A stretch of DNA of 64,000 bases from Desulfobaccales bacterium (lineage in GTDB: Bacteria; Desulfobacterota; Desulfobaccia; Desulfobaccales; 0-14-0-80-60-11), in the NCBI GenBank assembly GCA_037481655.1, contig JBBFLF010000007.1:1-64000 (forward strand), read 5' to 3'. Below the pieces are notes generated by a model, which was given only the letters and a program-made list of their open reading frames with translations, made no database searches and had not been told where the DNA came from. Position numbers and translations under genes: made by a program. Of this stretch, positions 1 to 7,534 are shown piece after piece. Within the stretch, counting starts at the first letter, position 1. Every line of letters begins with the position of its first letter.

Positions 1-101
1 GCCCTCCCCCAAACCCCCGCCCAACCCCCCATAAGGGGTTGGGGGTGGGGTTGGGGGAGGGGGCAGGGGTTGTCAACCCCTGGCCCCCTCCCCCAGCTCT
101 C
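1..101. repeat. Composite palindromic intergenic repeat, copy 1
   Basis: Two back-to-back imperfect palindromes made of C-runs and G-runs. The first pairs a CCCCCAAACCCCCG arm with a GGGGTTGGGGGTGGGG arm around CCATAA. The second is centred on GTTGTCAAC, with GGGGGAGGGGG and CCCCCTCCCCC outer arms. Related palindromes recur at 34972-35052, 35169-35296 and 47949-48079, always between genes. This copy follows the psd stop on the minus strand and may act as a transcript end structure. No coding sequence is seen. Confidence 0.7.
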
Positions 102-755
102 TTACCGCCAGCGGGCCACGGGGGTGGTGCCGGCGGTGAGGTGGTCGCCTTTGTGGGTGATGATCTCACAGGTGGCCGGGAGATACAGGTCCACCCGGGA
201 GCCGAAGCAGATCATGCCGATACGTTGGCCCTTCTCCAGGTGATCGCCGGGTTTGACCCGGGTGATGATGCGCCGGGCAAGAAGACCGGCGATCTGGATT
301 ATTTTCAGGCGGCGCTCGGGGGCCACTTCCAGGAGGGTCACCTGGCGCTCGTTGCTGGTGTCGGCCTCCTCCTTGAAGGCCGCCAGGAAGCGGCCGGGGA
401 AGTGGCGGCTCAGGAGCACGGTGCCGGCCGCCGGGGCCCGGTTGACGTGCACGTCGAAGATATTCATGAAGGTGGCCACCCGCCAGGCGGGGCCCACGTC
501 CTCATCCGTCACCCGGTCCACCCGGATGACCCGGCCGTCGGCGGGGGCCACCACCACCTGGTCGTCGGCGGGGGGCTGCCGTTCCGGGTCCCGGAAGAAG
601 TAGCCGAAAAAGGTGGCCAGCCCCAGGGCTGCCACGGCCACCAGCGGCCAGTCCAGGGCCAGGGCCAGGAGGCACAGGCCCAGGGGCGCCAGGATGAAGG
701 GGTAGCCCTCCTTGGCCAGGGGCAGGGCCGGGGGCCTGCCGGGAGCCGCCTTCAT
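102..755 (-). CDS. psd: Phosphatidylserine decarboxylase, short form
   Basis: Makes phosphatidylethanolamine from phosphatidylserine at the cytoplasmic membrane. The 217-residue protein is the short form of the family. Two hydrophobic stretches (about 19-36 and 38-53) precede FRDPER (54-59), PADGRV (71-76) and FMNIFDVHVNR (96-106). The pyruvoyl group should arise by self-cleavage at Gly185-Ser186 in CFGSRVDLYLP, leaving an alpha chain of about 32 residues. It is the last visible gene of the ilv operon, 19 nt after ilvC. A phosphatidylserine synthase gene would be expected beyond the window start but is not seen. Confidence 0.93.
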   Translation of the reverse strand: MKAAPGRPPALPLAKEGYPFILAPLGLCLLALALDWPLVAVAALGLATFFGYFFRDPERQPPADDQVVVAPADGRVIRVDRVTDEDVGPAWRVATFMNIFDVHVNRAPAAGTVLLSRHFPGRFLAAFKEEADTSNERQVTLLEVAPERRLKIIQIAGLLARRIITRVKPGDHLEKGQRIGMICFGSRVDLYLPATCEIITHKGDHLTAGTTPVARWR

Positions 756-774
756 GGTGAGTGTCCGCTTCCCG

Positions 775-1770
775 TCAACGCTTCAGCCAGGACATCATGC
801 CCCGGAGTTTTTTGCCCACTTCTTCGATGGGGTGGGCGGCTTCCAGGCGCCGGAGGGCGTTGAACACCGGCCGGCCCGCCTGGTTTTCCAGGATCCACTC
901 CTTGGCGAACTCGCCGGTCTGGACCTCATAAAGGATCTGGCGCATCTCCTCCCGGGTCTCCTCGGTGATGATGCGTTTGCCCCGGGTGTAGTCGCCGAAC
1001 TCGGCGGTGTCGGAGACGGAATAGCGCATATAGCTCAGGCCGCCCTGGTAGAAGAGGTCCACGATGAGCTTGAGTTCGTGCAGGCATTCAAAATAGGCGA
1101 TCTCCGGGGCGTAGCCCGCCTCCACCAGGGTGTCGAAACCGGCCTTCACCAGTTCGCTCACCCCGCCGCAGAGCACGCACTGCTCGCCGAAGAGGTCGGT
1201 TTCGGTCTCTTCCCGGAAGGTGGTCTCCAGGACTCCGGCCCGGGTGGCGCCGATGCCCTTGGCGTAGGCCAGGGCGGTCTTGAGGGCCTGCCCTGAGGCG
1301 TCCTGGTGCACCGCCACCAGGGACGGCACTCCGGCGCCTTTCTCGTATTCGCTCCGCACCAGGTGGCCGGGGCCTTTGGGGGCCACCATGACCACGTCGA
1401 TTTTCGGGTCCGGCACGATCTGGCCGTAGTGGATATTGAAGCCGTGGGAGAACATCAGGGTTTTGCCCGCGGTCAGGTGGGGTTTTAAGTCCTGCTCATA
1501 GATGCGGGCCTGGACGTGGTCGGGGGTGAGCATCTGCACCACCTGGGCCTGGGCCGCGGCCTCGGCGGCGCTCACCGGCTGGAAGCCATACTTCAGGGCC
1601 AGCTCGTAGTTGGGGGTACCGGGAACCTCGGACACCACCACTTCCACGCCGGAGTCCCGAAGATTGAGGGCCTGGGCATGGCCCTGGGACCCGAAGCCGA
1701 TGATGGCCACTTTTTTGCCCGCCAACACGCCCAAATCCGCATCCTGGTCATAGTAAATGGTTATGGCCAT
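775..1770 (-). CDS. ilvC: Ketol-acid reductoisomerase
   Basis: Second common step of valine and isoleucine synthesis: isomerises and reduces 2-acetolactate or 2-aceto-2-hydroxybutyrate with NADPH and Mg2+. The 331-residue length is that of class I enzymes. The Rossmann glycine motif GFGSQG is at residues 25-30, and the C-terminal knotted domain carries the acidic metal-ligand region [12 protein letters not shown]. The start at 1770 is chosen because AAAGGAG lies 5 nt before it; the in-frame ATG at 1785 is part of that ribosome binding site. It follows ilvB, ilvN and the DsrE-like gene in one operon; ilvD is not in the window. Confidence 0.97.
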   Translation of the reverse strand: MAITIYYDQDADLGVLAGKKVAIIGFGSQGHAQALNLRDSGVEVVVSEVPGTPNYELALKYGFQPVSAAEAAAQAQVVQMLTPDHVQARIYEQDLKPHLTAGKTLMFSHGFNIHYGQIVPDPKIDVVMVAPKGPGHLVRSEYEKGAGVPSLVAVHQDASGQALKTALAYAKGIGATRAGVLETTFREETETDLFGEQCVLCGGVSELVKAGFDTLVEAGYAPEIAYFECLHELKLIVDLFYQGGLSYMRYSVSDTAEFGDYTRGKRIITEETREEMRQILYEVQTGEFAKEWILENQAGRPVFNALRRLEAAHPIEEVGKKLRGMMSWLKR

Positions 1771-1794
1771 GGAGGCTCCTTTCATAAGTCACGT

Positions 1795-2115
1795 TCAGTA
1801 GTTGAGAATCCGGTCGGCTTTCTTGACCTCGTCGTAGAGAATCTTCATGTTCCCCACTTTGATGGGGTCTTCGGCCTCCGCCCCGCGGAGGGCCAGGCAT
1901 TTCCCTCAGGCGAAGAGCTGCCCCTCGCTCAGGCCGAAGAGTTTGACCTGCTCCCGGATGGGGAACTGGGGGGAGTCGCCGGCATAGACGTCGGTGGCCG
2001 GCCCGTTGAGAAAGACCGTCACTTCCTCCCCTTCATTCAGCAGCACATTGGCAAACCGGAGGGCGTTCCACTTGATCTCCGGATCCGGACTGGAAATGAC
2101 GATGAGCACCTGCAT
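1795..2115 (-). CDS. DsrE-family selenoprotein (UGA read as selenocysteine)
   Basis: A small DsrE/sulfur-relay-like protein, 106 residues if the TGA at 1906-1908 is read as selenocysteine. Residues 1-69 start MQVLIVISSP and include NALRFANVLLNEG and FLNGPATD, typical of the fold. Sec70 then begins a U-G-K-C motif (Sec70, Cys73), replacing the C-x-x-C normally found in relatives, followed by LALRG. The frame stays open for 36 more codons and ends ILYDEVKKADRILNY, the expected C-terminal helix. A hairpin suited to a bacterial SECIS follows the UGA. The start at 2115 matches the family; a GTG at 2196 overlapping the ilvN stop (GTGA) is an alternative with an unconvincing extension. It sits between ilvN and ilvC. 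A sulfur- or redox-transfer role is inferred. If the UGA terminates, only a truncated 69-residue product results. Confidence 0.85.
1873..1908 (-). promoter_or_regulatory. Candidate bacterial SECIS element with Sec UGA codon
   Basis: Read on the minus strand, UGA (1908-1906) is followed after 21 nt by a 3-nt GGG loop. The loop is closed by six perfect pairs (CUCCGC with GCGGAG), then a bulged C and three more pairs (GGC with GCC). Bacterial SECIS elements lie in the coding region just after the UGA, typically with 16-37 nt between codon and apical loop and a G early in that loop. Both conditions are met. The pairing is read from sequence; SelB binding is inferred. Confidence 0.72.
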
Positions 2116-2192
2116 GGCTCGCACCCGATGATGGCCCGGCGAGAGGGGCGTGGAAGGGAAGCCCCTTTGGCCTTCGGCCTTCTCCCCCCGGC

Positions 2193-2696
2193 TCACTCCT
2201 TCTTGGCCCGCTGGATGGCCAAGGTGCCGCTGCGGACGATGTCCAGGATGCCGTGGCTTTTGAGCAGGCTCAAGACCGCCTGGATCTTTTCGTGGTTGCC
2301 GGTGATCTCCAGGGTGTAGGTGGTGGGGGAGACGTCCACCACCCGGCAGCGGAAGATGTCGGCGATGCGCAGGACCTCGGCCCGGGACTTGTCCTCGGCC
2401 TTGACCCTGACCATGGCCATCTCCCGCTCCACATGGTCCAGCTCGCTTAAGTCCACCACCTTCTGGGTGTTGATGAGCTTGCGGAGCTGCTTGATGATCT
2501 GCTCGATGATCTGCTCATCGCCGCTGGTCACCAGGGTGATGCGGGAGGTGTTGGGGTCCATGGTCTCGGCGACGCACAGGGATTCGATGTTGAAGCCCCG
2601 GCCGGAGAAAAGCCCGGTGACCCGGGAGAGCACCCCGGGCTGGTTGTCCACCCAGACGGAAATGGTATGGCGACGGTTCTTCTTGGTGGCTTCCAT
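2193..2696 (-). CDS. ilvN: Acetolactate synthase small (regulatory) subunit
   Basis: Regulatory partner of IlvB that gives valine feedback inhibition. The 167-residue protein begins with an ACT domain (HTISVWVDNQPGVLSRV, about 10-26, then GLFSGRGFNIESL), followed by the ALS small-subunit C-terminal domain. The start at 2696 is set by AGGGGAGG a few nucleotides upstream; a longer frame to 2765 lies inside ilvB and is rejected. It begins 11 nt after the ilvB stop. Its stop overlaps a GTG of the next frame. The symbol ilvH would be equally valid. Confidence 0.96.
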   Translation of the reverse strand: MEATKKNRRHTISVWVDNQPGVLSRVTGLFSGRGFNIESLCVAETMDPNTSRITLVTSGDEQIIEQIIKQLRKLINTQKVVDLSELDHVEREMAMVRVKAEDKSRAEVLRIADIFRCRVVDVSPTTYTLEITGNHEKIQAVLSLLKSHGILDIVRSGTLAIQRAKKE

Positions 2697-2707
2697 GGCT
2701 TCCTCCC

Positions 2708-4411
2708 CTAGGCCAGGAGCATCTCGTGGGTGGCTTTGCCCGGCGGCACCATGGGCATGACGCACTCCTCCCGGTCCACCACGAAGTCCATGATCACCGG
2801 CCGTTTGATCTCCATGGCCTTCCGGATCACCGGCTCCACCTCCTCGGGCTTGGTGGCCCGGAAGCCCACGGCGCCGAAGGCCTCCGCCACCTTGACGAAA
2901 TCCGGCTGGGCGGAGAGGTCGGTGGCGCTGTAGCGCTTGTCATAGAGGAGCTGCTGCCATTGGCGCACCATCCCCAGGTAGGCGTTGTTCAGGATGGCGA
3001 TCTTCACCGGCAGGTTGTTTTCCACCACGGTGACCAGCTCCTGGATGTTCATCAGGATGCTGCCGTCGCCGGCGATGTCGATGACGATGGCGTCGGGCTT
3101 GGCCACCTGCACCCCCATGGCCGCCGGAAAGCCGTAGCCCATGGCTCCCAAGCCCCCGGAGGTCATGAACTGGCGGGCCCGCTTGAACTTGAAGAACTGC
3201 GCGGCCCACATCTGGTTCTGCCCCACCTCGGTGGTAATGTAGGCATCCCCGCCGGTGACCTCCCAGAGCTTCTCCACCACGTATTGGGGCTTGATGACCT
3301 CTTTGGACTTCTTGTATTTCAGGGGGTGCTTGCGCTCCCACTCCCGGATGCGCCCCAGCCACTCCTCCCGGATGGCGGCCCAATCCCGGGGCTCCTCTTT
3401 TTTGAGGAGATTGTTGAGCTGGTGCAGGGCGTCCCGGCAGTCCCCCACGATGGGGATGTCCACCACCACGTTTTTGCTGATGGAGCTGGGGTCGATGTCG
3501 ATGTGGATGATTTTGGCGTGGGGCGCAAAGGCATCCAGGCGGCCGGTGACCCGGTCGTCGAAGCGGGCCCCCACGGCGATGAGCACGTCGGAGTTGGCCA
3601 CCGCCATGTTGGCGCAGTAGGTGCCGTGCATGCCCAGCATGCCCATCCACAGGGGGTGGATACCGGGGAAGCCCCCCAACCCCATGAGGGTGCTGGTCAC
3701 CGGGATCTGTAGGGCCTCAGCGAACTTGATGAGTTCCTCGGAGGCGTTGCTGTGGATGATGCCGCCGCCGGTGTAGAGGACCGGCTGCTTGGCCTCGAGG
3801 ATAAGATCCAAGGCCCGGCGCACCTGCCGGGGGTTGGCGTGCACCGTGGGCTGGTAGCTGGGAATCTTGATGTCTTTCGGGTCAATGGGCTCCGGCACGA
3901 TGCTGGCCTGCTGCACGTTTTTGGGCAAATCCACCAGCACCGGCCCAGGGCGGCCCGAGCGGGCGATGTAGAAAGCCTCGTGAATGGTGCGGGCCAGATG
4001 GCGGATGTCCGTCACCAGGTAGTTGTGCTTGGTGCACGGCCGGGTGATGCCCACGATGTCCACCTCCTGGAAGGCATCGTTGCCGATGAGGTGGGTGGGC
4101 ACCTGCCCGGAAAAGACCACGATGGGGATGGAATCCATGTAGGCGCTGGCAATACCGGTGACGGTGTTGGTGGCGCCGGGTCCGGAGGTCACCAGGGCCA
4201 CCCCCACCTTGTCCGAAGCCCGGGCATAGCCGTCGGCGGCGTGCACCGCGGCCTGCTCATGACGCACCAGATAGTGCCTGATGTGGGGGCGACGGGTCAG
4301 CTCATCATAGATGTCAATGACCGCTCCCCCGGGATACCCGAAGATGTGCTGGACGCCCTCCCGCTCCAGACAATCCAGGAAGATTTGGGCGCCGGTGCGC
4401 TTGGTGCTCAT
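2708..4411 (-). CDS. ilvB: Acetolactate synthase large (catalytic) subunit
   Basis: Thiamine diphosphate and FAD-dependent enzyme condensing two pyruvates, or pyruvate with 2-oxobutyrate; first common step of branched-chain amino acid synthesis. The 567 residues carry the N-terminal ThDP-activating glutamate in [15 protein letters not shown], the GPGATN turn, and the ThDP/Mg motif [11 protein letters not shown] with the following ILNN. Its start overlaps the DUF465 stop as ATGA, and ilvN follows after 11 nt. The shared promoter is at 4686-4714. Confidence 0.97.
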   Translation of the reverse strand: MSTKRTGAQIFLDCLEREGVQHIFGYPGGAVIDIYDELTRRPHIRHYLVRHEQAAVHAADGYARASDKVGVALVTSGPGATNTVTGIASAYMDSIPIVVFSGQVPTHLIGNDAFQEVDIVGITRPCTKHNYLVTDIRHLARTIHEAFYIARSGRPGPVLVDLPKNVQQASIVPEPIDPKDIKIPSYQPTVHANPRQVRRALDLILEAKQPVLYTGGGIIHSNASEELIKFAEALQIPVTSTLMGLGGFPGIHPLWMGMLGMHGTYCANMAVANSDVLIAVGARFDDRVTGRLDAFAPHAKIIHIDIDPSSISKNVVVDIPIVGDCRDALHQLNNLLKKEEPRDWAAIREEWLGRIREWERKHPLKYKKSKEVIKPQYVVEKLWEVTGGDAYITTEVGQNQMWAAQFFKFKRARQFMTSGGLGAMGYGFPAAMGVQVAKPDAIVIDIAGDGSILMNIQELVTVVENNLPVKIAILNNAYLGMVRQWQQLLYDKRYSATDLSAQPDFVKVAEAFGAVGFRATKPEEVEPVIRKAMEIKRPVIMDFVVDREECVMPMVPPGKATHEMLLA

Positions 4412-4665
4412 GAAATCCCTTCCTTTTCCCGGTACTTGGCCAGGATCTGCTCGATGCGGTCCCGGCCTGCCAGCTTCAGTTTCTGCAGCCGTTTCCTCTC
4501 CAGCGTTTCTTCGCTGGTGAGATAGGGACGCCGGTTGAATTCCTCCAGCCGGCGCTCAAATTCCTCGTGTTCCGCCAGCCGCTGCTTCAGTTCCGGCTCC
4601 TGGTCAATGACCCGGCGGATCAGCTCCAAATCCCGTTCTTCCATAGCCTGGCCCCATGTCGACAT
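4408..4665 (-). CDS. DUF465 small helical protein heading the ilv operon
   Basis: An 85-residue charged helical protein of the YdcH/DUF465 type. [32 protein letters not shown] and the closing [17 protein letters not shown] give two predicted amphipathic helices joined near RRPYLTSEE. No function is established for the family as far as I know. An internal ATG at 4644 is a possible start and gives a more typical length of 78 residues. The consensus promoter places the transcript start about 14 nt before the first ATG. The stop overlaps ilvB by ATGA, so translation is probably coupled. Confidence 0.85.
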   Translation of the reverse strand: MSTWGQAMEERDLELIRRVIDQEPELKQRLAEHEEFERRLEEFNRRPYLTSEETLERKRLQKLKLAGRDRIEQILAKYREKEGIS

Positions 4666-4685
4666 AAACTTCCAGGTAGCCTTTG

Positions 4686-4714
4686 ATTTTAAAAAAATTC
4701 CCGCTAGTTGTCAA
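4686..4714 (-). promoter_or_regulatory. Sigma-70 promoter of the DUF465-ilvBN-dsrE-ilvC-psd operon
   Basis: On the minus strand TTGACA (4714-4709) is separated by exactly 17 nt from TAAAAT (4691-4686). The predicted transcript start near 4679 lies 14 nt before the 4665 ATG. The serine operon at 55.8 kb has the same hexamers and spacing. Confidence 0.8.
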
Positions 4715-4868
4715 CGACATGACCTGAAAGAGTTTGCGCCGGGGTGGGAGGGCCAGGGCTGGCCGCGCCGATCCCCCTTTCGGCGCTTAGTCACCCAGCC
4801 CTCTAGAGGGCAAGCGTTAAGGGCGGTGGAGGAGCCAATGCTCCCCCCACCTTCTTGCCCCCAAATGA

Positions 4869-4903
4869 GAAGAGGCCGCGCCGTTTCCGGTCGCGGCCTC
4901 TTC
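4869..4903 (-). terminator. Strong hairpin with GAAA tetraloop, possible terminator
   Basis: Arms 4869-4880 and 4892-4903 are perfectly complementary over 12 bp (GAAGAGGCCGCG). On the minus strand the interior adds CCG-GAAA-CGG, giving about 15 pairs, one bulged A and a GNRA tetraloop. No long U-tract follows, so classic intrinsic termination is doubtful. It lies 33 nt after the short ORF at 4936-5019 and upstream of the ilv promoter. Confidence 0.45.
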
Positions 4904-4935
4904 CGGCCAGTCAGCCAGGAGGGGCTGCAACTCCC

Positions 4936-5019
4936 TCATCCCTTCGCCTTCCAGACGCAGTGCTTGAGGCGGGCCGGCAATGCAGACTTTCCGGTCCTCT
5001 GGCTGCTGGCTCTAATCAT
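4936..5019 (-). CDS. Possible 27-codon small ORF
   Basis: A minus-strand ATG at 5019 is preceded 8 nt upstream by AGAGGTG, a strong ribosome binding site, and the frame runs 27 codons (starts MIRASSQRTGK, ends CVWKAKG) to TGA. It is basic, with one Cys and one Trp. It has no run of branched-chain residues, so a classical ilv attenuator leader is unlikely. The start codon lies inside the palindrome at 5011-5023 and the ORF is followed by the 4869-4903 hairpin. Function unknown; it may be spurious. Confidence 0.35.
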   Translation of the reverse strand: MIRASSQRTGKSALPARLKHCVWKAKG

Positions 5020-5023
5020 TAGA
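5011..5023. promoter_or_regulatory. AT-rich perfect palindrome, operator-like
   Basis: TCTAAT-C-ATTAGA is a perfect 6+1+6 palindrome standing out in GC-rich surroundings. It covers the start codon of the small minus-strand ORF. A dimeric repressor site is possible; no adjacent regulator gene points to an owner. Confidence 0.35.
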
Positions 5024-5216
5024 TAATCACCTCTTTGCCAGGATCAAGAGGGGGGGGCGAAAATTTTTTGCCGGGCAATGCCCCTTGCCGGGTCTGGCTT
5101 CCACGTCTAAGTGCCCACGTAAGGGGCTCACCCTGGGCCCCCTCCGCCAGGAACCTCTTCCATCCCCGTCCCATCATCCACCTGAGGTGGCCCTGCTTAG
5201 GGAATTTCCGGTGCGC

Positions 5217-6074
5217 TCAAAAATTGCGGGCCATAAAGGCAGCGGCGGAAAGTTTCCCTTCCGTGGCCAGGAGCTCCTGCACCTTCAGGCGCCGGCTCTC
5301 CGGGAGCAGGGTGCTGCTCACCTTGCCGTAACGCATAAACTTGGCCCAGGCCCGGGTGGCCACCCCCTCCTGGTCCAGGAGGGCCTGCACCTCCCGGCCT
5401 TCGGTCTCCAGGAGCTCGTCATCCAGGATGATGGTGACCCGCCGGCCTTCGGGGGTGAGTGGCCCCACCCGGAAGACCACCTCCTCGGGCTTGGGATAGG
5501 GCACGGTGGGCAGGCGCACTACGTCCCCTTCCTTGATCTCCTGCAGACGCAGGCGCTGGTTGTAATAAAAGCTTAAGGGGTCGGTGAGCTGGTCATCCAG
5601 GGGGCCTTCCCATTTTTTGACCAGGGCCCGTTTGTTCCGATCCCACTTCCAGACCTCCACCCGTTTGGCCTCATGATCGAAGCGGTGCTCGGTGACGTGC
5701 AGCTTGCCCCGGCGCTCGGTCTTTTCCCGGTAGAGGAGGGGCCGGAAGCGGCCGTTGGTGAAAATCATGTCGGTGCTGTATTCCCCCCGGAAGTTGCCGC
5801 TCAGCAGGGCCAAGACCCCCTTGGCCTGGCCGGAGATGGAGGCCCGGTAGTGTTTGTCCCCCAGCCGGGTCAGGACCATGCGGGCGGGGACGGAATCGTT
5901 GAAGATCCACAGGTCCACCCGGTATTTCAGGTCCTCCAGGATCTGGGGCCCGGGGGTGGCGGAGGGCGCCGCCCGGGGCAGAGCGGCCGGCGGCCATCCG
6001 AGCAAGACCACGATGAACAGGGTCAGGGCAAAGAATCGGCTGACGGGCTCCGTCAACAAGCGTTGGCTGGACAT
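5217..6074 (-). CDS. DUF3108 exported protein
   Basis: A 285-residue predicted periplasmic protein. An N-terminal signal-like segment (FFALTLFIVVLLGW) is followed by a beta-rich body with DLWIFNDSVPARMVLT, SGNFRGEYSTDMIFTNGRFRPLLY and the late DPLSFYYNQRLR motif, which together resemble the DUF3108 family. Biochemical function is not established. The ATG at 6074 is preferred over one at 6107 because it places a short basic segment before the hydrophobic core; a weak AGAGGA lies upstream. It follows the J-domain gene on the same strand after 164 nt containing an AT-rich stretch (about 6208-6238) and stands apart from the ilv operon. Confidence 0.8.
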   Translation of the reverse strand: MSSQRLLTEPVSRFFALTLFIVVLLGWPPAALPRAAPSATPGPQILEDLKYRVDLWIFNDSVPARMVLTRLGDKHYRASISGQAKGVLALLSGNFRGEYSTDMIFTNGRFRPLLYREKTERRGKLHVTEHRFDHEAKRVEVWKWDRNKRALVKKWEGPLDDQLTDPLSFYYNQRLRLQEIKEGDVVRLPTVPYPKPEEVVFRVGPLTPEGRRVTIILDDELLETEGREVQALLDQEGVATRAWAKFMRYGKVSSTLLPESRRLKVQELLATEGKLSAAAFMARNF

Positions 6075-6238
6075 GGCGAAGAGTCCTCTAAATGGCAGGC
6101 GTCCCAAAAACCCGGCGAATTGCCCCCGTCACGGCTTCCTGCTTTATAGACCTGAAATTCCCGGTGGTATTAATTCACCTCTCCCTTCGGAATTTCTTTC
6201 CCTTTCATTAAATTTTTTAAAACTTTTTAAAATTAACT

Positions 6239-6550
6239 TCACTTTTCCCCGTCCGGCGGAGGCCCCGGACCGCTCCAGACCCCCACATTGAAACGTTCCC
6301 GCCACCAGCGCTCCACGTCGCCCTCCTCTTCACTCTCCTCCAGGCGATAGCGGTAGTTTTCCAGGAATTCCTTCAGGCGCTGGTAGGCGGCGTTCACCGC
6401 CTGCATGCGGCGGCGGAACTCTTCTTCGGCGCCGGCGGGGGCCCGGTCCGGGTGCCAGCGGCGGGCCGCCCGGCGGTAGGCGTCCCGGATCTCCCGGCGG
6501 GTGGCCACCGGGCCCAAACCCAGGATCTGACAGGCCTCCTTCAGGGTCAT
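6239..6550 (-). CDS. Short J-domain (DnaJ-like) protein
   Basis: A 103-residue protein consisting mostly of a J-domain (about 3-62): LKEACQILGLGPVATRREI, then DAYRRAARRWHPD with the HPD tripeptide needed to stimulate DnaK ATPase, then AVNAAYQRLKEFL. A charged tail ends RWWRERFNVGVWSGPG. It has no Gly/Phe, zinc or client domains, so it is a single-domain co-chaperone rather than DnaJ. The start at 6550 has GGAG 6 nt upstream; the longer frame to 6793 lacks recognisable protein sequence. A TATAAT at 6718-6713 may be its -10 box. Confidence 0.85.
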   Translation of the reverse strand: MTLKEACQILGLGPVATRREIRDAYRRAARRWHPDRAPAGAEEEFRRRMQAVNAAYQRLKEFLENYRYRLEESEEEGDVERWWRERFNVGVWSGPGPPPDGEK

Positions 6551-6979
6551 CACCGGCTCCGGTGGGCGAGGCCGACAAGCCCCCGTCCTTCTCCCCGCGA
6601 CTCGGATACTTTTAAGGCTGAGACCTTTGCCAAAGTCACCCAACCTTCCGCACCCACCCAGATTTAAGGAGGGTGCCTTTCCAGATAAAAAGTCTCCTGC
6701 CCAGCATGAACTATTATACGCCGGGAACAAAAACAAATAAACTGGGACCGTTGCAGATAGTCCTGATCGACAACTGGGCCTCAAATGCCCCAAGCTGGAG
6801 AGGAGATAGGGACGGGCGGAGGTCCATGGATGCCCTTCCCCCGAAAATCACTGCCGCCACGGCCTCAAACTCCCAGGTGGACGGAGGCGCTTTCCCTGAG
6901 GTGTGAGCGGCCGCAGCTTGTCAAGGGCTTCTCTCCGTGGTAAGGTAAGGTAATTTTTTGCAAAAGAGGGATTGACCCC
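6551..6979. other. Divergent intergenic region between J-domain gene and pyrR
   Basis: About 430 nt without a convincing gene. On the minus strand a perfect TATAAT (6718-6713) with TTTATT 17 nt upstream could drive the J-domain gene. On the plus strand TTGTCA (6918-6923) and TAAGGT (6941-6946) are spaced by 17 nt ahead of pyrR. No PyrR-binding attenuator with a terminator T-tract is apparent. Confidence 0.5.
6918..6946 (+). promoter_or_regulatory. Probable promoter of the pyrR gene run
   Basis: TTGTCA and TAAGGT are separated by 17 nt, with the transcript start expected near 6953 and the pyrR ATG at 6980. AGAGGG lies 9 nt before that ATG. Confidence 0.5.
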
Positions 6980-7534
6980 ATGCCCGTGGACAAGCGTCTG
7001 GCCCTGTCGGCGGCCGAGCTCACCGCCACCCTGGAGCGCCTGGCCGAGGAGGTTAGGCAGGCCTGCCCCCGCCCGGCCGATCTGGTGGTGGTGGGCATCC
7101 GCACCGGCGGCGCCTATCTGGCCCAACGCCTGGCGGACCTCCTGAGTCGCCGGGCCCCGACGCCCCTGAAGGTAGGGGTCCTGGATATCACCCTCTATCG
7201 GGACGATTGGACCCGCATCAGCCACAAACCCCTGGTGGGGAAAACGGAACTCCCCGGCTCCATCGACGACCAGGAGGTGCTGCTGGTGGACGATGTGCTC
7301 TTCACCGGCCGCACGGTGCGGGCCGCCCTGGATGCCCTGATGGATTACGGCCGGCCCAAGCGCATCCGCCTGGCGGTGCTGGTGGACCGGGGCGGTAGGG
7401 AGCTCCCCATCTGCCCGGATTTCGTCGGCCTGACGGTGGATTTGCCCCCGGAGCAGCGGGTGAATGTCTACCTCCGGGAAATGGGCCAGGAGGATGCGGT
7501 GGCCATTGAATCCGGACACCCCGAGCGCCCATGA
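6980..7534 (+). CDS. pyrR: PyrR-type uracil phosphoribosyltransferase / pyrimidine regulator
   Basis: A 184-residue PRPP-dependent phosphoribosyltransferase-fold protein. The PRPP loop is VLLVDDVLFTGRTVRAALD (about 94-112) and the flexible loop region is LDITLYRDDW followed by a Thr-Arg pair. PyrR proteins either regulate pyr operons by RNA binding or convert uracil to UMP. No pyr biosynthesis gene or attenuator is seen nearby, so the regulatory role here is uncertain. It heads a plus-strand run and its stop overlaps the next start as ATGA. Confidence 0.88.
   Translation: MPVDKRLALSAAELTATLERLAEEVRQACPRPADLVVVGIRTGGAYLAQRLADLLSRRAPTPLKVGVLDITLYRDDWTRISHKPLVGKTELPGSIDDQEVLLVDDVLFTGRTVRAALDALMDYGRPKRIRLAVLVDRGGRELPICPDFVGLTVDLPPEQRVNVYLREMGQEDAVAIESGHPERP

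Larger units (their letters stand above)
4666..5216. other. 551-nt structured intergenic region
   Basis: No conventional gene is seen between the ilv operon start and the DUF3108 stop. It holds the ilv promoter, a 7-bp hairpin (4765-4771 with 4780-4786), the perfect palindrome CCCTCTAGAGGG (4799-4810), a GGTGGAGGAGC hairpin (about 4825-4851), a long hairpin at 4869-4903, a short minus-strand ORF with a good ribosome binding site, and the AT-rich palindrome TCTAATCATTAGA. The density of paired elements suggests a regulatory RNA or a remnant. I do not recognise a known riboswitch. Confidence 0.5.

Noticed and set aside
2193-2196. GTG at 2196 as the start of the DsrE-like gene
   Set aside because: It overlaps the ilvN stop neatly, but it adds 27 residues (Gly/Pro/Arg-rich) not expected for the family; the ATG at 2115 begins directly at the first beta-strand. 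Kept only as an alternative.
4936-5019. Classical ilv attenuation leader peptide
   Set aside because: The peptide lacks runs of Val, Leu or Ile codons, and the ilv promoter lies downstream of it.
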